Source of the DNA: Frigoribacterium sp. VKM Ac-2836
GTDB lineage: Bacteria > Actinomycetota > Actinomycetes > Actinomycetales > Microbacteriaceae
DNA: 64,000 nucleotides
Reading direction: 5' to 3'
Assembly: GCF_013248995.1 (NCBI RefSeq)
Contig: NZ_JABRPK010000001.1
Coordinates: forward strand, 992,001 to 1,056,000
The notes under the pieces were generated by a model that searched no databases, was not told the DNA's origin, and saw nothing but the letters and a program-made list of their open reading frames with translations. Made by a program: the position numbers and the translations under genes. Position 1 is the first letter of the stretch. Every line of letters begins with the position of its first letter. This document shows, piece after piece, positions 17,385-27,043 of the stretch.

Positions 17385-18644
17385 GTGCGATACCTGGTCC
17401 CGGTCCTGGCCGGCCGCCTCGTCCGGGCGGTCGCCCGGCTCCGGGGTGGCGGGTCCGCCTACCCGGGGCAGACCGTCCTGAAGCTCGCGCCCGACTTCCT
17501 CACCCACGTCTCGTCACAGTTCGAGCGCGGCGTCGTGTTCGTCCTGGGGTCGAACGGCAAGTCGACCACCACGATGATGCTCACCGAGACGCTCCGAGCG
17601 CATGGCCTCAAGGTATTCACCAACCCCACGGGCGCCAACCTGCCCCAGGGCATCGCCTCGGCCTTCCTCCGCGAGGTCACGCCGTTCGGTCGCGTCCGCG
17701 ACGACATCGGCGTGATCGAGGTCGACGAGGCCTTCGCCGTCGAACTGACGAAGTCCCTGCACCCGTCCACGGTGCTCATGCTCAACGTGCAGGTCGACCA
17801 GCTCTACCGGTTCTTCGAGACCGAGCGGGTCGGGACGATGATGACCGACACGGCGGCCGAAGCCACCGTGGCCGTCGTCACGAACCGCGACGACCAGCAC
17901 CTCGGCCCCTACCAGGCCGTGGGGCGGCAGACGGTGACGCGTTTCGGTGCCTCGCCCGAGGTCGTCTCGGCGTCACCCAACGGCCTGCAGAACGCCAACG
18001 ACTTCAGCCGCGAGGCCGATGCCTCCTTGTCCGCCGAGACCGAGGTGACCGCGCTCACGGGCACGGGCGCCACCATCACGGTCTCGGGGACTCCGATCGA
18101 CGTCCGGCTCCCGGCCCGTGGTCTGCACTACGCCGTCGACGCGGCAGCAGCGCTCCAGACGGCCTCGGTCGTCCTGGGGCACCCGGTCGATCCGAACGCC
18201 GTGCGACGCGCTTTCGAGAGCATGAAACCGGCTTACGGCCGCGGTGAGCGCATGTCCCTCGGCGCCGACGAGGCCGAGTTCATCATGTTCAAGAACGCGG
18301 CCAGCCTCCAGATGAACCTCGACGCGCTCCCTCAGGGCGTCGAGCAGGTCATGTTGGCCATCGACGAGGGCACGCCCGACATCTCGTGGATCTACGACAT
18401 CGACTTCTCCCATCTCGACCACGTCGACGTCCTGGCCGGCGCCAAGGCATGGCAGTTGGCCTTGCGCCTCGAGCACGAGGGCATCCCCGTCCACGTGATC
18501 GAAGAGGACATCTCGAAGGCGATCCGGCTCATGCGTGCCCTCCCGTCGTCGAAGGACAACACGAAGCACTTCGTGACCAACTACGAACAGATGATGCTGG
18601 CGCGCCGCATCCTCGGCCACCCCGACCTGGAGAAGACCGCGTGA
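17385..18644 (+). CDS. murT: MurT-like Mur ligase (lipid II isoglutaminyl synthase subunit homologue), cysteine-free
   Basis: Mur-ligase-family protein of 419 residues. In Gram-positive bacteria MurT activates the D-Glu alpha-carboxyl of lipid II with ATP so that ammonia from GatD can amidate it. Visible: P-loop GSNGKSTTT (about residue 55), VIEVDEAFAV, VVTNRDDQHL in the central domain, and the C-terminal DUF1727 domain with DISWIYDIDF, which by family supplies the Asp that completes the GatD triad. There is no Cys anywhere, so the four-Cys zinc ribbon of characterised Firmicute MurT is absent. GTG start 4 bases after sigA; the stop overlaps the gatD start (GTGA). The ligase half looks intact while its GatD partner has lost its catalytic residues, so amidation by ammonia is doubtful (see findings). 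Confidence 0.9.
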   Translation: MRYLVPVLAGRLVRAVARLRGGGSAYPGQTVLKLAPDFLTHVSSQFERGVVFVLGSNGKSTTTMMLTETLRAHGLKVFTNPTGANLPQGIASAFLREVTPFGRVRDDIGVIEVDEAFAVELTKSLHPSTVLMLNVQVDQLYRFFETERVGTMMTDTAAEATVAVVTNRDDQHLGPYQAVGRQTVTRFGASPEVVSASPNGLQNANDFSREADASLSAETEVTALTGTGATITVSGTPIDVRLPARGLHYAVDAAAALQTASVVLGHPVDPNAVRRAFESMKPAYGRGERMSLGADEAEFIMFKNAASLQMNLDALPQGVEQVMLAIDEGTPDISWIYDIDFSHLDHVDVLAGAKAWQLALRLEHEGIPVHVIEEDISKAIRLMRALPSSKDNTKHFVTNYEQMMLARRILGHPDLEKTA

Positions 18645-19393
18645 GTGACGACGTCCTCCGAATCGTCCACCTCTACCCGGAGGAACTCGGCGTGAGCGGC
18701 GACCGGGGCAACGTGACCACTCTTGCGGTGCGGGCGGGTCGAGCAGGCATAGCGAGCAGCGTCCTCGAGTACCGCATGGGTGACGAGGTGCCGACCGTGG
18801 CCGACGTGGTGGTCGTCGGACACGGCCCTCTCTCCGGGGTGCGGGCAGTCGCGACGGACGCCCGTCGACTCCGTCCGGCACTCGAATCGTTCGCCGCATC
18901 CGGTGTCCCGGTGGTGGCTGTCGGTGGCGGTCTCGAACTCCTCAGTCGCGGCGTCGAGGACGCAGACGGTGACTCGGTCGAAGGAATCGGTTTCTTCGAT
19001 GCGGTCGTCCGCCGGGGGGCACCCCGCCGGACCAACTACCTCCAGGTGACGACCGACTACCAGGGCGATGAGATCACCCTCTTCGGCTTCGAGGACCATG
19101 CCGCGCATCTCGAACTCGGCAGCGAGTCCGAGCCGTTCGGAGCCGTGGTGCACGGCGGCGGAAACGGCGACGGCCGCGAGGGTGTCCGACGGGGAGTCTC
19201 GTTCGGCACCCAGCTCAAGGGCCCGGTCCTGCCTCTCAATCCTGCTCTGACCGACCGCGTCCTTCGGGTCGCACTGAGCCGGCGGATGATCTCCTACTCG
19301 GCGGGCGAAGGGCACGCGAGACTCGACCACTATGCCGCCGCGTCGCAGAAGGTCATCGCCGACAACCTAGAACGCTCGTTCAAGGCCATGTGA
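18641..19393 (+). CDS. gatD: GatD-like class I glutamine amidotransferase homologue lacking catalytic Cys and His
   Basis: 250 residues, homologous along its length to GatD: LRIVHLYPEELGVSGDRGNV at the N-terminus, GFEDHAAHLELG in the middle and FGTQLKGPVLPLNPAL near residue 205. In active GatD the nucleophile elbow reads GxCxGxxLLG; here it is VAVGGGLELLS, with Gly at the Cys position, and the protein contains no Cys at all. The active-site His of GTxLHGPxLPxNP is Lys (QLKGPVLP). Glutamine hydrolysis should therefore be impossible. The gene is intact, in frame and coupled to murT by a 4-base overlap, so it is conserved as a partner and does not look like a decaying pseudogene. Likely role: structural subunit of MurT, or a repurposed ligase complex. 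The homology is clear; the function is inference. Confidence 0.85.
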   Translation: MSDDVLRIVHLYPEELGVSGDRGNVTTLAVRAGRAGIASSVLEYRMGDEVPTVADVVVVGHGPLSGVRAVATDARRLRPALESFAASGVPVVAVGGGLELLSRGVEDADGDSVEGIGFFDAVVRRGAPRRTNYLQVTTDYQGDEITLFGFEDHAAHLELGSESEPFGAVVHGGGNGDGREGVRRGVSFGTQLKGPVLPLNPALTDRVLRVALSRRMISYSAGEGHARLDHYAAASQKVIADNLERSFKAM

Positions 19394-19419
19394 CGACCGC
19401 ACCGTCCCGGTGACGTGAC

Positions 19420-19452
19420 GAAAGCCCCGCATCGATCGGATGCGGGGCTTTC
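19420..19452 (+). terminator. Terminator after gatD
   Basis: Perfect 14-bp stem (GAAAGCCCCGCATC / GATGCGGGGCTTTC) with a 5-base loop, ending in a short pyrimidine tract. It lies between gatD and the convergent small zinc-finger gene. Confidence 0.85.
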
Positions 19453-19494
19453 TCCGTTCGCCAGCCCGAGCTGTGGTCCGGGGCGGCGGGTGTC

Positions 19495-19722
19495 TCAGTG
19501 AGCGAGCAACTTCGAGCTCTCGTCGAGCCACTCGCTGGCGGTGGGCTGCAGCTTCTCTTTGAACTTGGCGCCGTGGTGAGCGCAGAAGAGCAGTTCGCCC
19601 GTGGCCATGGTCGCCCGGATGTACGCCTGGGCCCCGCAGCTGTCGCAGCGGTCCGCGGCGCTCAACTGGTAACGGGAGCCGAGCTCGTCGACGGCGGTCT
19701 GATCGGTGGCCATCTGAGTCAT
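19495..19722 (-). CDS. Small zinc-finger-like protein (DUF7455 type)
   Basis: 75 residues with a CDSCGAQAYIRA motif (two Cys) and a CAHHGAKF motif, giving a probable CxxC...CxxH zinc site. The C-terminus is WLDESSKLLAH. The compact protein matches the actinobacterial DUF7455 family, often found between sigA and the second gyrB-like gene. Function unknown; it may bind nucleic acid or RNA polymerase. ATG 19722 is preceded by AGGAGG eight bases upstream. An ATG three codons in is also possible. The longer upstream reading frame has no support. Confidence 0.8.
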   Translation of the reverse strand: MTQMATDQTAVDELGSRYQLSAADRCDSCGAQAYIRATMATGELLFCAHHGAKFKEKLQPTASEWLDESSKLLAH

Positions 19723-19874
19723 GTGATGCTCCTCCTGACGGTGGTGCGGTGGGTGAAGACACTCATCAAAACACGCTGACGTGCGTAGCGCGTGACATCG
19801 GCCCCGGATTTCGCTCATCGCGTAGTGGAAACCGAGTGGACGAGTGTCGAGACCGCCCTGTCGGCGGCCCTCGC

Positions 19875-19880
19875 TAGTCT
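19875..19880 (+). promoter_or_regulatory. Candidate -10 of the parE promoter
   Basis: TAGTCT 68 bases before the parE ATG. The remaining 225-base intergenic region between the small zinc-finger gene and parE shows no other clear element. Confidence 0.35.
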
Positions 19881-19947
19881 GTAACACGGCCACCGCCTCC
19901 CCGCATTCCCGCTGTCCTCAGACGGCGGCGGGCCCTTCTGGAGAACA

Positions 19948-22062
19948 ATGCCCCCCACCTCGTCCGCGCCCGCCTCCGACTACTCGGCCCGGCACCTCTC
20001 GGTGCTCGAGGGCCTCGAGGCCGTGCGCAAACGCCCCGGCATGTACATCGGATCCACGGACTCCCGCGGCCTGATGCACTGCCTCTGGGAGATCATCGAC
20101 AACTCCGTGGACGAAGCCCTCGGCGGTCACGGAGACACGATCGACGTCGTGCTGCACTCCGACGACAGCGTCGAGGTGCGCGACGGTGGTCGCGGCGTGC
20201 CGGTCGACATCGAACCCAAGACGGGACTCAGCGGGGTCGAGGTCGTCTTCACCAAGCTTCATGCCGGCGGAAAGTTCGGTGGGGGTTCGTACGCGTCGTC
20301 CGGGGGACTCCACGGAGTCGGTGCGTCCGTCGTCAACGCGTTGTCGGAGCGCCTCGACGTCGAGGTCGACCGGGGTGGCAAGACCTACGCGATGTCGTTC
20401 CGTCGCGGTGAGCCCGGCACGTTCGACGACGCGGGTGCGCCCACACCGGACTCACCGTTCACCCCCTTCGTCTCGGGAAGCGTGCTCCGGGAAGTGGGCA
20501 AGACCCGACGTGGTGTCACCGGAACCCGGGTGCGCTATTGGGCCGATCGACAGATCTTCACCCGAGGTGCCTCGTTCCAGACGGACGAGCTCTCGGCCAG
20601 GGCCCGACAGACCGCGTTCCTCATCCCGGGGCTCACGCTGACCCTGCGAGACGAGCGTCCGGGCTCCTTGACCGACGGCGGGTTCCCGGTCGAGAGCACC
20701 TTCCGGTTCGACGGCGGCATCAGCGAGTACGTCGAATTCCTCGCACCCGACACCGCGGTCACCGACACCTGGCGCTTGACCGGGTCGGGCACCTACACCG
20801 AGACGGTGCCGGTGCTGACCGACGGCGGGGCCATGATCGCCACCGAACTCGAACGCGAGTGCGAAGTCGACATCGCTCTGCGCTGGGGCGCTGGGTACGA
20901 CACCGTCTTCCGCAGCTACGTGAACATCATCGCCACTCCCAAGGGCGGGTCGCACCAGGCGGGCTTCGAGACCGGCCTGTTGAAGTTCGTCCGCCAGCAG
21001 GTCGAGGCCAACGCCCGCCGTCTCAAGGTCGGCAACGACAAGATCGAGAAGGACGACGTCCTCGCCGGCCTCACCGCCGTGCTGACCGTCCGCTTGCCCG
21101 AACCTCAGTTCGAGGGACAGACGAAGGAGATCCTGGGCACGCCCGCCGTGCGCGCGATCGTGGCGAACGTCGTGGCTGCCGAGTTCGGCAACCTGTTCTC
21201 CTCGACCCGGCGAGAAGACAAGGCACAGACCGCCCTCGTGCTCGACAAGGTGGTCGCCGAGATGAAGACTCGCATCGCCGCGAGGGCACACAAAGAGACG
21301 CAGCGCCGAAAGAACGCCCTCGAGAACTCGACCCTTCCGGCGAAGCTCGTCGACTGCAGGTCGAACGACGTGGCGAGCAGCGAACTGTTCATCGTCGAGG
21401 GCGACTCCGCGCTCGGTACGGCCAAGGTCGCCCGCAACAGCGAGTTCCAGGCGCTCTTGCCGATCCGCGGCAAGATCCTGAACGTCCAGAAGGCCTCGGT
21501 CAGCGACATGCTGTCGAATCTCGAGTGCGCCTCCATCATCCAGGTGCTCGGGGCCGGATCGGGACGGACCTTCGATCTCGACGCGGCCCGCTATGGCAAG
21601 GTGATCATCATGAGCGACGCCGACGTGGACGGTGCCCACATCCGGACCTTGTTGCTCACCCTGTTCTTCCGGTACATGCGACCGATGATCGAGGCGGGTC
21701 GCGTCTTCGCCGCGGTTCCGCCGTTGCATCGCGTGGTCGTGATGCATTCGGGCAGCAAGCCCAACGAGACCATCTACACCTATTCCGAGAAAGAGCTCCA
21801 CGGTGTCCTCGCGGGGCTCAAACGCTCGAACAAGAAGTTCCAGGACCCCATCCAGCGGTACAAGGGTCTCGGTGAGATGGATGCCGAGCAACTGCGGACC
21901 ACGACGATGGAGCGTCAGAACCGCATGCTGAGGCGGGTCAAGGTCGACGACGCCGAGAACGCGACTCGCGTCTTCGAACTGCTGATGGGCAACGACGTCG
22001 CTCCGCGGAAAGAATTCATCATCGACGGTGCCGGACTCAGTCGCGACCGCATCGACGTCTGA
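19948..22062 (+). CDS. parE: Type IIA topoisomerase ATPase subunit (ParE / second GyrB)
   Basis: 704 residues. GHKL ATPase domain with IIDNSVDEALGG, the GGKFGGGSYASSGGLHGVGAS ATP lid and RKRPGMYIGST. The transducer domain is followed by TOPRIM with VEGDSALGTAK and DADVDGAHIRTL, and the C-terminus has the QRYKGLGEMDAEQL tail. The gene pairs with a convergent subunit A gene just downstream rather than with dnaA/recF, which supports topoisomerase IV (ParE) over the main gyrase. This is inference, because the subunit types are hard to separate by eye. A hairpin lies between the two genes. Confidence 0.9.
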   Translation: MPPTSSAPASDYSARHLSVLEGLEAVRKRPGMYIGSTDSRGLMHCLWEIIDNSVDEALGGHGDTIDVVLHSDDSVEVRDGGRGVPVDIEPKTGLSGVEVVFTKLHAGGKFGGGSYASSGGLHGVGASVVNALSERLDVEVDRGGKTYAMSFRRGEPGTFDDAGAPTPDSPFTPFVSGSVLREVGKTRRGVTGTRVRYWADRQIFTRGASFQTDELSARARQTAFLIPGLTLTLRDERPGSLTDGGFPVESTFRFDGGISEYVEFLAPDTAVTDTWRLTGSGTYTETVPVLTDGGAMIATELERECEVDIALRWGAGYDTVFRSYVNIIATPKGGSHQAGFETGLLKFVRQQVEANARRLKVGNDKIEKDDVLAGLTAVLTVRLPEPQFEGQTKEILGTPAVRAIVANVVAAEFGNLFSSTRREDKAQTALVLDKVVAEMKTRIAARAHKETQRRKNALENSTLPAKLVDCRSNDVASSELFIVEGDSALGTAKVARNSEFQALLPIRGKILNVQKASVSDMLSNLECASIIQVLGAGSGRTFDLDAARYGKVIIMSDADVDGAHIRTLLLTLFFRYMRPMIEAGRVFAAVPPLHRVVVMHSGSKPNETIYTYSEKELHGVLAGLKRSNKKFQDPIQRYKGLGEMDAEQLRTTTMERQNRMLRRVKVDDAENATRVFELLMGNDVAPRKEFIIDGAGLSRDRIDV

Positions 22063-22087
22063 GCACACAGGTCCCCGAGACCGAAGA

Positions 22088-22120
22088 CGGCGCCCCACCA
22101 CGAGATCGGGTGAGGCGCCG
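22088..22120. terminator. Convergent terminator parE / parC
   Basis: CGGCGCC ... GGCGCCG forms a 7-bp stem that extends by CACC/GGTG after one mismatch. It lies between the two converging stop codons. Confidence 0.65.
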
Positions 22121-22139
22121 TGACCGGGCGGCGGGGACA

Positions 22140-24653
22140 TCACGTGACGGGGTCGGCACCGGCTTCGAGACCTGTCGCGGAGTCGGTGATGTGGGCCACG
22201 GACGACCCGATCGAGCCGATCACGGCGTCGAGGGGCGTGCCTGATCCGTCGCGACGAGCCAGCTCGGACGGCAACGAGCGCACGGATCCGTCCGGGCCGA
22301 CCGCCTGGGCCGGGACCGGCCCGACCCATGCCAGCGACAAACCGTCCTCGCCCTTCAGCAGAGAATGGGATCGCACCCCGCCTGTCGCACGGCCTTTGCC
22401 CGGGTACTCGTCGAACGCGCTCAGCTTGGCGCGTCCCGGATCGGCACCGGCGATGGTGGAACCGTTCGACGACACGGTCGCCACGACGGCCTCGCGTCCG
22501 GCGGGCACGGCCCCGAAGAAGATGACGGTGGCGTCGCCGGGAAGGTTGATGCCGGCGACTCCTCCACCGACGGGCCCCTGCGGACGGACCGAGGACGCGG
22601 GGAACCGGAGGAGCTGCGTGCCCGAGCTGACGAAGACCAGTTCGTCGTCGTCGGCCCCCTGGGCGACGCCGACCACCTGATCGCCCTTCTTGAGCGTGAT
22701 GACCGGGAAATCGGGCCGTGCGGGGTACTGGCCCGTCGCGACGCGCTTGACGACCCCGCGGGCCGTGCCGAGCGCGATGGTGCGGTCGGCCGTCAGGGAG
22801 ACGAGTCCCAGCACGCGTTCTTTCCTGTCGGTCAGGCCCAGGTAGTCCCGGATGGGTACGCCGGCACCCAGTTGGACGGACGTGGGGGGCACCGAGGGGA
22901 GGTCGACCGGGGTGAGTCGTACGAGACGGCCGAGGTTCGTCACGGCACCGATCTCGGTCCGCGTCGTCGTGTCGATCGACGAGAGGACGGCGTCGTGCTT
23001 CGTGCGCCGGGCCGGGGGAGTGGGGACGGCCGAGTCGGGATCGAGGTGGTCCACGCGGAGGACTCGGCCCGTCGTCGAGAGGAACACGCGCGTCGGGGTG
23101 TCGGCGATCTCGAGGACGGGAGCGGACTTGCTGCCTCGACCGGTGGTCGCGACGCTCGCCTTCGCCTCGGTCAACAGCGTGCGCCGGGGGGTGCCGAACT
23201 GATCCGCGATGTCACCGAGTTCAGTCGAGACGAGGGCGCGGAGCCGGGCCGGGTCGGCCAGCAGGTCCTTGAGGTCGGCGATGGCCGCGAGCAGCTCGTC
23301 TCGTTCGGCCTCGAGCTCGATGCGACTGAACTTGGTCAGCCGCCGCAACTGCAGGTCGAGGATGTACTCGGCCTGGATCTCGCTGAGGTCGAACACCTCG
23401 CGCAAACGGGCACGGGCGGCGGCCGTGTCCTCGCTCGTCCGGATGACCTGGATGACCTCGTCGATGTCGACGATGGCGATGAGGAGACCCTCGACGAGGT
23501 GGAGGCGGTCTTCTTTCTTCGAGAGCCGGTAGCGGCTGCGACGGGTGACGACGGACAGGCGGTGCGCCACGTAGACCTCGAGCATCTCCTTCAGCCCGAG
23601 CGTCCGTGGTTGTCCCTCGACCAGGGCGACGTTGTTGATACTGAAGCCGTCTTCGAGCGGCGTGTAGCGGTAGAGCTGTTCGAGCACCGCCTCGGGGCTG
23701 AACCCGGTCTTGATGCCGATGACGAGACGGAGGCCGTGTTTGTGGTCGGTCAGGTCGGTGACGTCCGTGATGCCGGTCAGCTTCTTCGCCTGCACGCCGT
23801 CCTTGATCTTCTCGATCACCTTCTCGGGCCCCACCAGGTAGGGCAGCTCCGTGACCACGAGGCCGTTCTTCCGTGCGGTGATGCTTTCGACGCTGACACG
23901 GGCCCGCGTCTTGAAGCTGCCCCGGCCCGTGGCGTAGGCGTCGCGGACCCCGGCGAGCCCGGCGATCGTGCCGCCGGTCGGCAGGTCGGGCCCGGGCACG
24001 AACGCCATCAGGTCGTCGAGGCTCGCGTCGGGGTGGTCGATCAGGTGCCGCGCGGCACCGACGACCTCGACGAGGTTGTGCGGCGCCATGTTCGTCGCCA
24101 TGCCCACCGCGATGCCGCTCGCGCCGTTGACGAGCAGGTTGGGGAAGGCCGCGGGAAGGACCTCGGGCTGCATCAACTGGTTGTCGTAGTTGGGGACGAA
24201 GTCGACGACGTCCTCGCCGAGTCCCTGGGTCATCGCCAGCGACGCCTCGGCGAGGCGGGCCTCGGTGTACCGAGGCGCCGCCGGTCCGTCGTCGAGCGAG
24301 CCGAAGTTGCCGTGCCCGTCGATGAGCGGCACCCGCATCGTGAACGGCTGGGCCTGACGCACCATGGCGTCGTAGATGGCGGTGTCGCCATGGGGGTGCA
24401 ACTTGCCCATCACCTCGCCGACCACCCGGGCGCTCTTCACGTGACCCCGGTCGGGACGCAGGCCCATTTCGGACATCTGGTACAGGATGCGGCGCTGGAC
24501 CGGCTTGAGGCCGTCGCGCGCGTCGGGCAGGGCCCGCGAGTAGATGACCGAGTAGGCGTATTCGAGGAAGGACCCCTGCATCTCGAGTGAGACGTCGATG
24601 TCTTCGATGCGTTCGCCGTGGTCGGGGCTGCTCGTGTTCTCGGTGGTGGTCAT
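22140..24653 (-). CDS. parC: Type IIA topoisomerase cleavage subunit (ParC / GyrA-like)
   Basis: 837 residues. N-terminal motif [30 protein letters not shown], breakage-reunion domain with the catalytic Tyr in [27 protein letters not shown], a long coiled-coil region around [13 protein letters not shown], and a six-bladed beta-propeller C-terminus with degenerate repeats. I see no clear QRRGGKG GyrA box in the C-terminal domain, which favours topoisomerase IV, consistent with the adjacent parE. Start ATG 24653 is chosen because homology begins soon after; a further 24 codons upstream are unsupported. The phosphodiesterase gene diverges from it. Confidence 0.9.
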   Translation of the reverse strand: MTTTENTSSPDHGERIEDIDVSLEMQGSFLEYAYSVIYSRALPDARDGLKPVQRRILYQMSEMGLRPDRGHVKSARVVGEVMGKLHPHGDTAIYDAMVRQAQPFTMRVPLIDGHGNFGSLDDGPAAPRYTEARLAEASLAMTQGLGEDVVDFVPNYDNQLMQPEVLPAAFPNLLVNGASGIAVGMATNMAPHNLVEVVGAARHLIDHPDASLDDLMAFVPGPDLPTGGTIAGLAGVRDAYATGRGSFKTRARVSVESITARKNGLVVTELPYLVGPEKVIEKIKDGVQAKKLTGITDVTDLTDHKHGLRLVIGIKTGFSPEAVLEQLYRYTPLEDGFSINNVALVEGQPRTLGLKEMLEVYVAHRLSVVTRRSRYRLSKKEDRLHLVEGLLIAIVDIDEVIQVIRTSEDTAAARARLREVFDLSEIQAEYILDLQLRRLTKFSRIELEAERDELLAAIADLKDLLADPARLRALVSTELGDIADQFGTPRRTLLTEAKASVATTGRGSKSAPVLEIADTPTRVFLSTTGRVLRVDHLDPDSAVPTPPARRTKHDAVLSSIDTTTRTEIGAVTNLGRLVRLTPVDLPSVPPTSVQLGAGVPIRDYLGLTDRKERVLGLVSLTADRTIALGTARGVVKRVATGQYPARPDFPVITLKKGDQVVGVAQGADDDELVFVSSGTQLLRFPASSVRPQGPVGGGVAGINLPGDATVIFFGAVPAGREAVVATVSSNGSTIAGADPGRAKLSAFDEYPGKGRATGGVRSHSLLKGEDGLSLAWVGPVPAQAVGPDGSVRSLPSELARRDGSGTPLDAVIGSIGSSVAHITDSATGLEAGADPVT

Positions 24654-24701
24654 GCACTTCTCACGGATCGGGGTGGACGGGGCACCCGATCGTCGCTGTG
24701 C

Positions 24702-24707
24702 CAGACT
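24702..24707 (+). promoter_or_regulatory. -10 element of a leaderless promoter for the phosphodiesterase gene
   Basis: CAGACT (TANNNT-like with C at position 1), seven bases, then GTG 24715, with no Shine-Dalgarno. Confidence 0.4.
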
Positions 24708-24714
24708 GGGGCCG

Positions 24715-25845
24715 GTGTCCTCCATCGTACCGGCGCGCCCACGAGGGGCCGTGAGCCTGGCCGACGTGATGCCCTCCTGTCTCGCGTCCCTCCGGGGCGA
24801 GGTGAACGCGCTCCACCTGCCGCCCGCCCGCGCCGCCGTCGTGGTCCTGGTGGACGGCCTCGGGCAGGCGGCCCTCGGTGCTCGTCGCGGTCACGCCCGG
24901 ACGTTGTCGGGGGTGAAGGGCAGCCTGTGGTCCGGGTGGCCGACGACCACCGCAGCGGCTCTCACCACGTTGACGACCGGTGCGCTCCCGGGGGAGCACG
25001 GCCTCGTCGGGTACTCGGCCCTCGATCCCGCGAACGACCGAGTGGTCAAGCAGCTCTCGGGCTGGGACGAGCGCATGCGGCCCGACGAGTGGCAACGTCG
25101 TCCCACATTGTTCGAGACGGCCCGCGACGTGCGATCGCACGCCGTGGGGCCCAAGCGCTACCGGTCGTCCGGCCTGACGGAGGCCATCCTGCGCGGTGCC
25201 GTCTACGACGTCGCCGAGAGCGTGAGCGACCGATTCGCGACCGCGACGCGACTCGTCGACTCGACCGGCGCCTCCCTGGTCTACCTGTACGTTCCCGAAC
25301 TCGACATGATCGCCCATCGTGCCGGTTGGGAGTCCGACGAATGGATCGATGCCCTCGAGGGCGTCGATGCCGAGGTGCGGGGTCTCGAGGCCGCCGTCGC
25401 CCCCGACGTCGGGGTGATCGTGACGGCCGACCACGGGATCGTCGACGTGGCCGAGCGTCGACGGATCGTGTTCGGTGGCACCGCGGCCCTGGTCGACGGG
25501 GTGAGGCACGTGGCGGGGGAGCCCCGGTGCCTCCAGCTGCACGTCGAGCCCGACGCGGACGAGACCCGGCTGGGTGCGCTGGTCGACGCCTGGCGGTCGG
25601 CCGAAGGTGACCGCGCGTGGGTGCTGACCCGGGCCGAGGCAATCGAAGCCGGTTGGTTCGGTGCCGTCGACTCTGCGGTGCGTCCCCGGATCGGAGACGT
25701 GATCGTCGCCGCTCGGCGGGGCGTCGCCTACTACGACGGACGAGAGCGCGGTGGACAGCCCGGCACGATGGTCGGTCACCACGGATCGTGGTCCGACGAC
25801 GAGACGATGGTCCCTCTTCGGACGTTCGGTGCCTACCGCCGGTGA
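24715..25845 (+). CDS. Type I phosphodiesterase / nucleotide pyrophosphatase (alkaline phosphatase superfamily)
   Basis: 376 residues. Metal-binding VVVLVDGLG near the N-terminus, nucleophile Thr region [23 protein letters not shown], the second metal motif TADHGIVD and the C-terminal [15 protein letters not shown]. This is the AlkP-superfamily phosphodiesterase fold found in many actinobacteria downstream of or divergent from a GyrA/ParC-like gene. No signal peptide is visible, so it is probably cytoplasmic. Substrate unknown. The start is fixed at GTG 24715 by promoter geometry; the open frame extends further upstream into the parC promoter without homology. It converges on sepH through a hairpin. 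Confidence 0.85.
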   Translation: MSSIVPARPRGAVSLADVMPSCLASLRGEVNALHLPPARAAVVVLVDGLGQAALGARRGHARTLSGVKGSLWSGWPTTTAAALTTLTTGALPGEHGLVGYSALDPANDRVVKQLSGWDERMRPDEWQRRPTLFETARDVRSHAVGPKRYRSSGLTEAILRGAVYDVAESVSDRFATATRLVDSTGASLVYLYVPELDMIAHRAGWESDEWIDALEGVDAEVRGLEAAVAPDVGVIVTADHGIVDVAERRRIVFGGTAALVDGVRHVAGEPRCLQLHVEPDADETRLGALVDAWRSAEGDRAWVLTRAEAIEAGWFGAVDSAVRPRIGDVIVAARRGVAYYDGRERGGQPGTMVGHHGSWSDDETMVPLRTFGAYRR

Positions 25846-25866
25846 CCGTTCTGCCGGGTGACCACG

Positions 25867-25890
25867 GATCAGCGGGTCCGCCCGTTGATC
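25867..25890. terminator. Convergent terminator phosphodiesterase / sepH
   Basis: GATCAGCGGG-TCCG-CCCGTTGATC, a 10-bp stem with one G.U pair and a tetraloop. It overlaps the first bases of the sepH stop region. Confidence 0.7.
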
Positions 25891-27043
25891 AGGCCGGGTC
25901 GTCGTCCGAGCGTGCGCCGAACACGATCTCGTCCCAGCTCGGCATCGACGTGCGACCGCGGGCCTTCTTGGTCGGCTGAGCCACGGTCGGCATCTCGCGT
26001 CGACCGGGTCGTCCCCGGCTGCCGCGGATTCCCGTGGGCTGAACGGGGGCGGCGTCCTCGGACGCGGTGCCGCGCATCGTCCGCTCGGGCAGGACCGGTG
26101 TGGGGTCGCTGGCCCCCTCGGGAAGGTCGAAGTCGTCCAACGGAACGTCGATCACGCGGATCGTCCCGGTGACCTGGTGGTCCGAGCGGCCGTCGTCGTC
26201 CGAGAACCTGGCCGCCTCACGTTCGCCGCGCCGACGGCGCAGGGCCTCGAGGAGGTCAGCGGTCTGGTCGTGCCCGCCGGCGTCGTCGGGTGCGCGGTTC
26301 GCGGCGGCGAAGGAGGCGGTGCCCCGGACACCGGGACGCAACCGGTCGGTCGCCGTCTCGGCAGGAAGCTCGACGTCCTCGACCTGATCGACCAAGAAGG
26401 CACCACTGTCGAAACGGCCCGAGGTGTCGTCCTGGCGGGTCTCACGGGTCACGGCCCGGAGACGGGGGACGAGCGGCCCGGCTTCCTCGCCGTGTTGGGA
26501 CAGTCGGTGCGCGTCCCCGCCGAGGGGGGCCAGGACGGCCTTCTTCGGGTCGAACCGCCACGTCGCGTCGCGCTCGACCTCGTGAGCGACGAAGGCTAGA
26601 TGGACCACCCAGCCGTGCTCCGCGTCCTTGTAGGCGGACCATTCGCGCTGCGAGGTCTCGGCACCGTCGAGTCGCTCGTCGATGACGGCACCGAAGGTCG
26701 TGGACGGGACTCCCGAGGTCGCGTCGTCGGCGACGGACACGCTGACCGCGCGGGCGCTTTCGAGGACGAACGCACGTTCTGCCAGGACCGGACCCTCGAA
26801 CCGGTGCACGTAGTCGAGGTCGGCCCCCGTCCGCTCCGCGACCTGCTCCGGCGTCTTGCCCGCTCGGACGAGGGCCTGGATCTCGCGAGGCGGGGCCTTG
26901 CGTTCGACCGGCGCATCACCGGGGCTGGCCGCCCGGAGCTGTGAGTGGAGGGTGTGCGTGACGGGAAGGCGGTACTCGCCACCGGCGTCGGTGGAGACGA
27001 GCAGAGCTCCGCTCTGGACGCCGATGACCCTGAGATCCTGCAT
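25889..27043 (-). CDS. sepH: Septation protein SepH
   Basis: 384 residues. The N-terminal DUF3071 domain begins MQDLRVIGVQSGALLVSTD and contains a helix-turn-helix-like segment (REIQALVRAGKTPEQVAERTG) and EWSAYKDAEHGWVV. The C-terminal half is acidic/basic, Pro-rich and probably disordered, ending RTSMPSWDEIVFG. This is the layout of actinobacterial SepH, which binds and stimulates FtsZ assembly. GAAAGG lies upstream of the ATG. Neighbouring DUF4193 diverges from it; the 198-base gap contains no gene. Identification rests on the N-terminal domain; the tail is variable in all homologues. Confidence 0.92.
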   Translation of the reverse strand: MQDLRVIGVQSGALLVSTDAGGEYRLPVTHTLHSQLRAASPGDAPVERKAPPREIQALVRAGKTPEQVAERTGADLDYVHRFEGPVLAERAFVLESARAVSVSVADDATSGVPSTTFGAVIDERLDGAETSQREWSAYKDAEHGWVVHLAFVAHEVERDATWRFDPKKAVLAPLGGDAHRLSQHGEEAGPLVPRLRAVTRETRQDDTSGRFDSGAFLVDQVEDVELPAETATDRLRPGVRGTASFAAANRAPDDAGGHDQTADLLEALRRRRGEREAARFSDDDGRSDHQVTGTIRVIDVPLDDFDLPEGASDPTPVLPERTMRGTASEDAAPVQPTGIRGSRGRPGRREMPTVAQPTKKARGRTSMPSWDEIVFGARSDDDPA

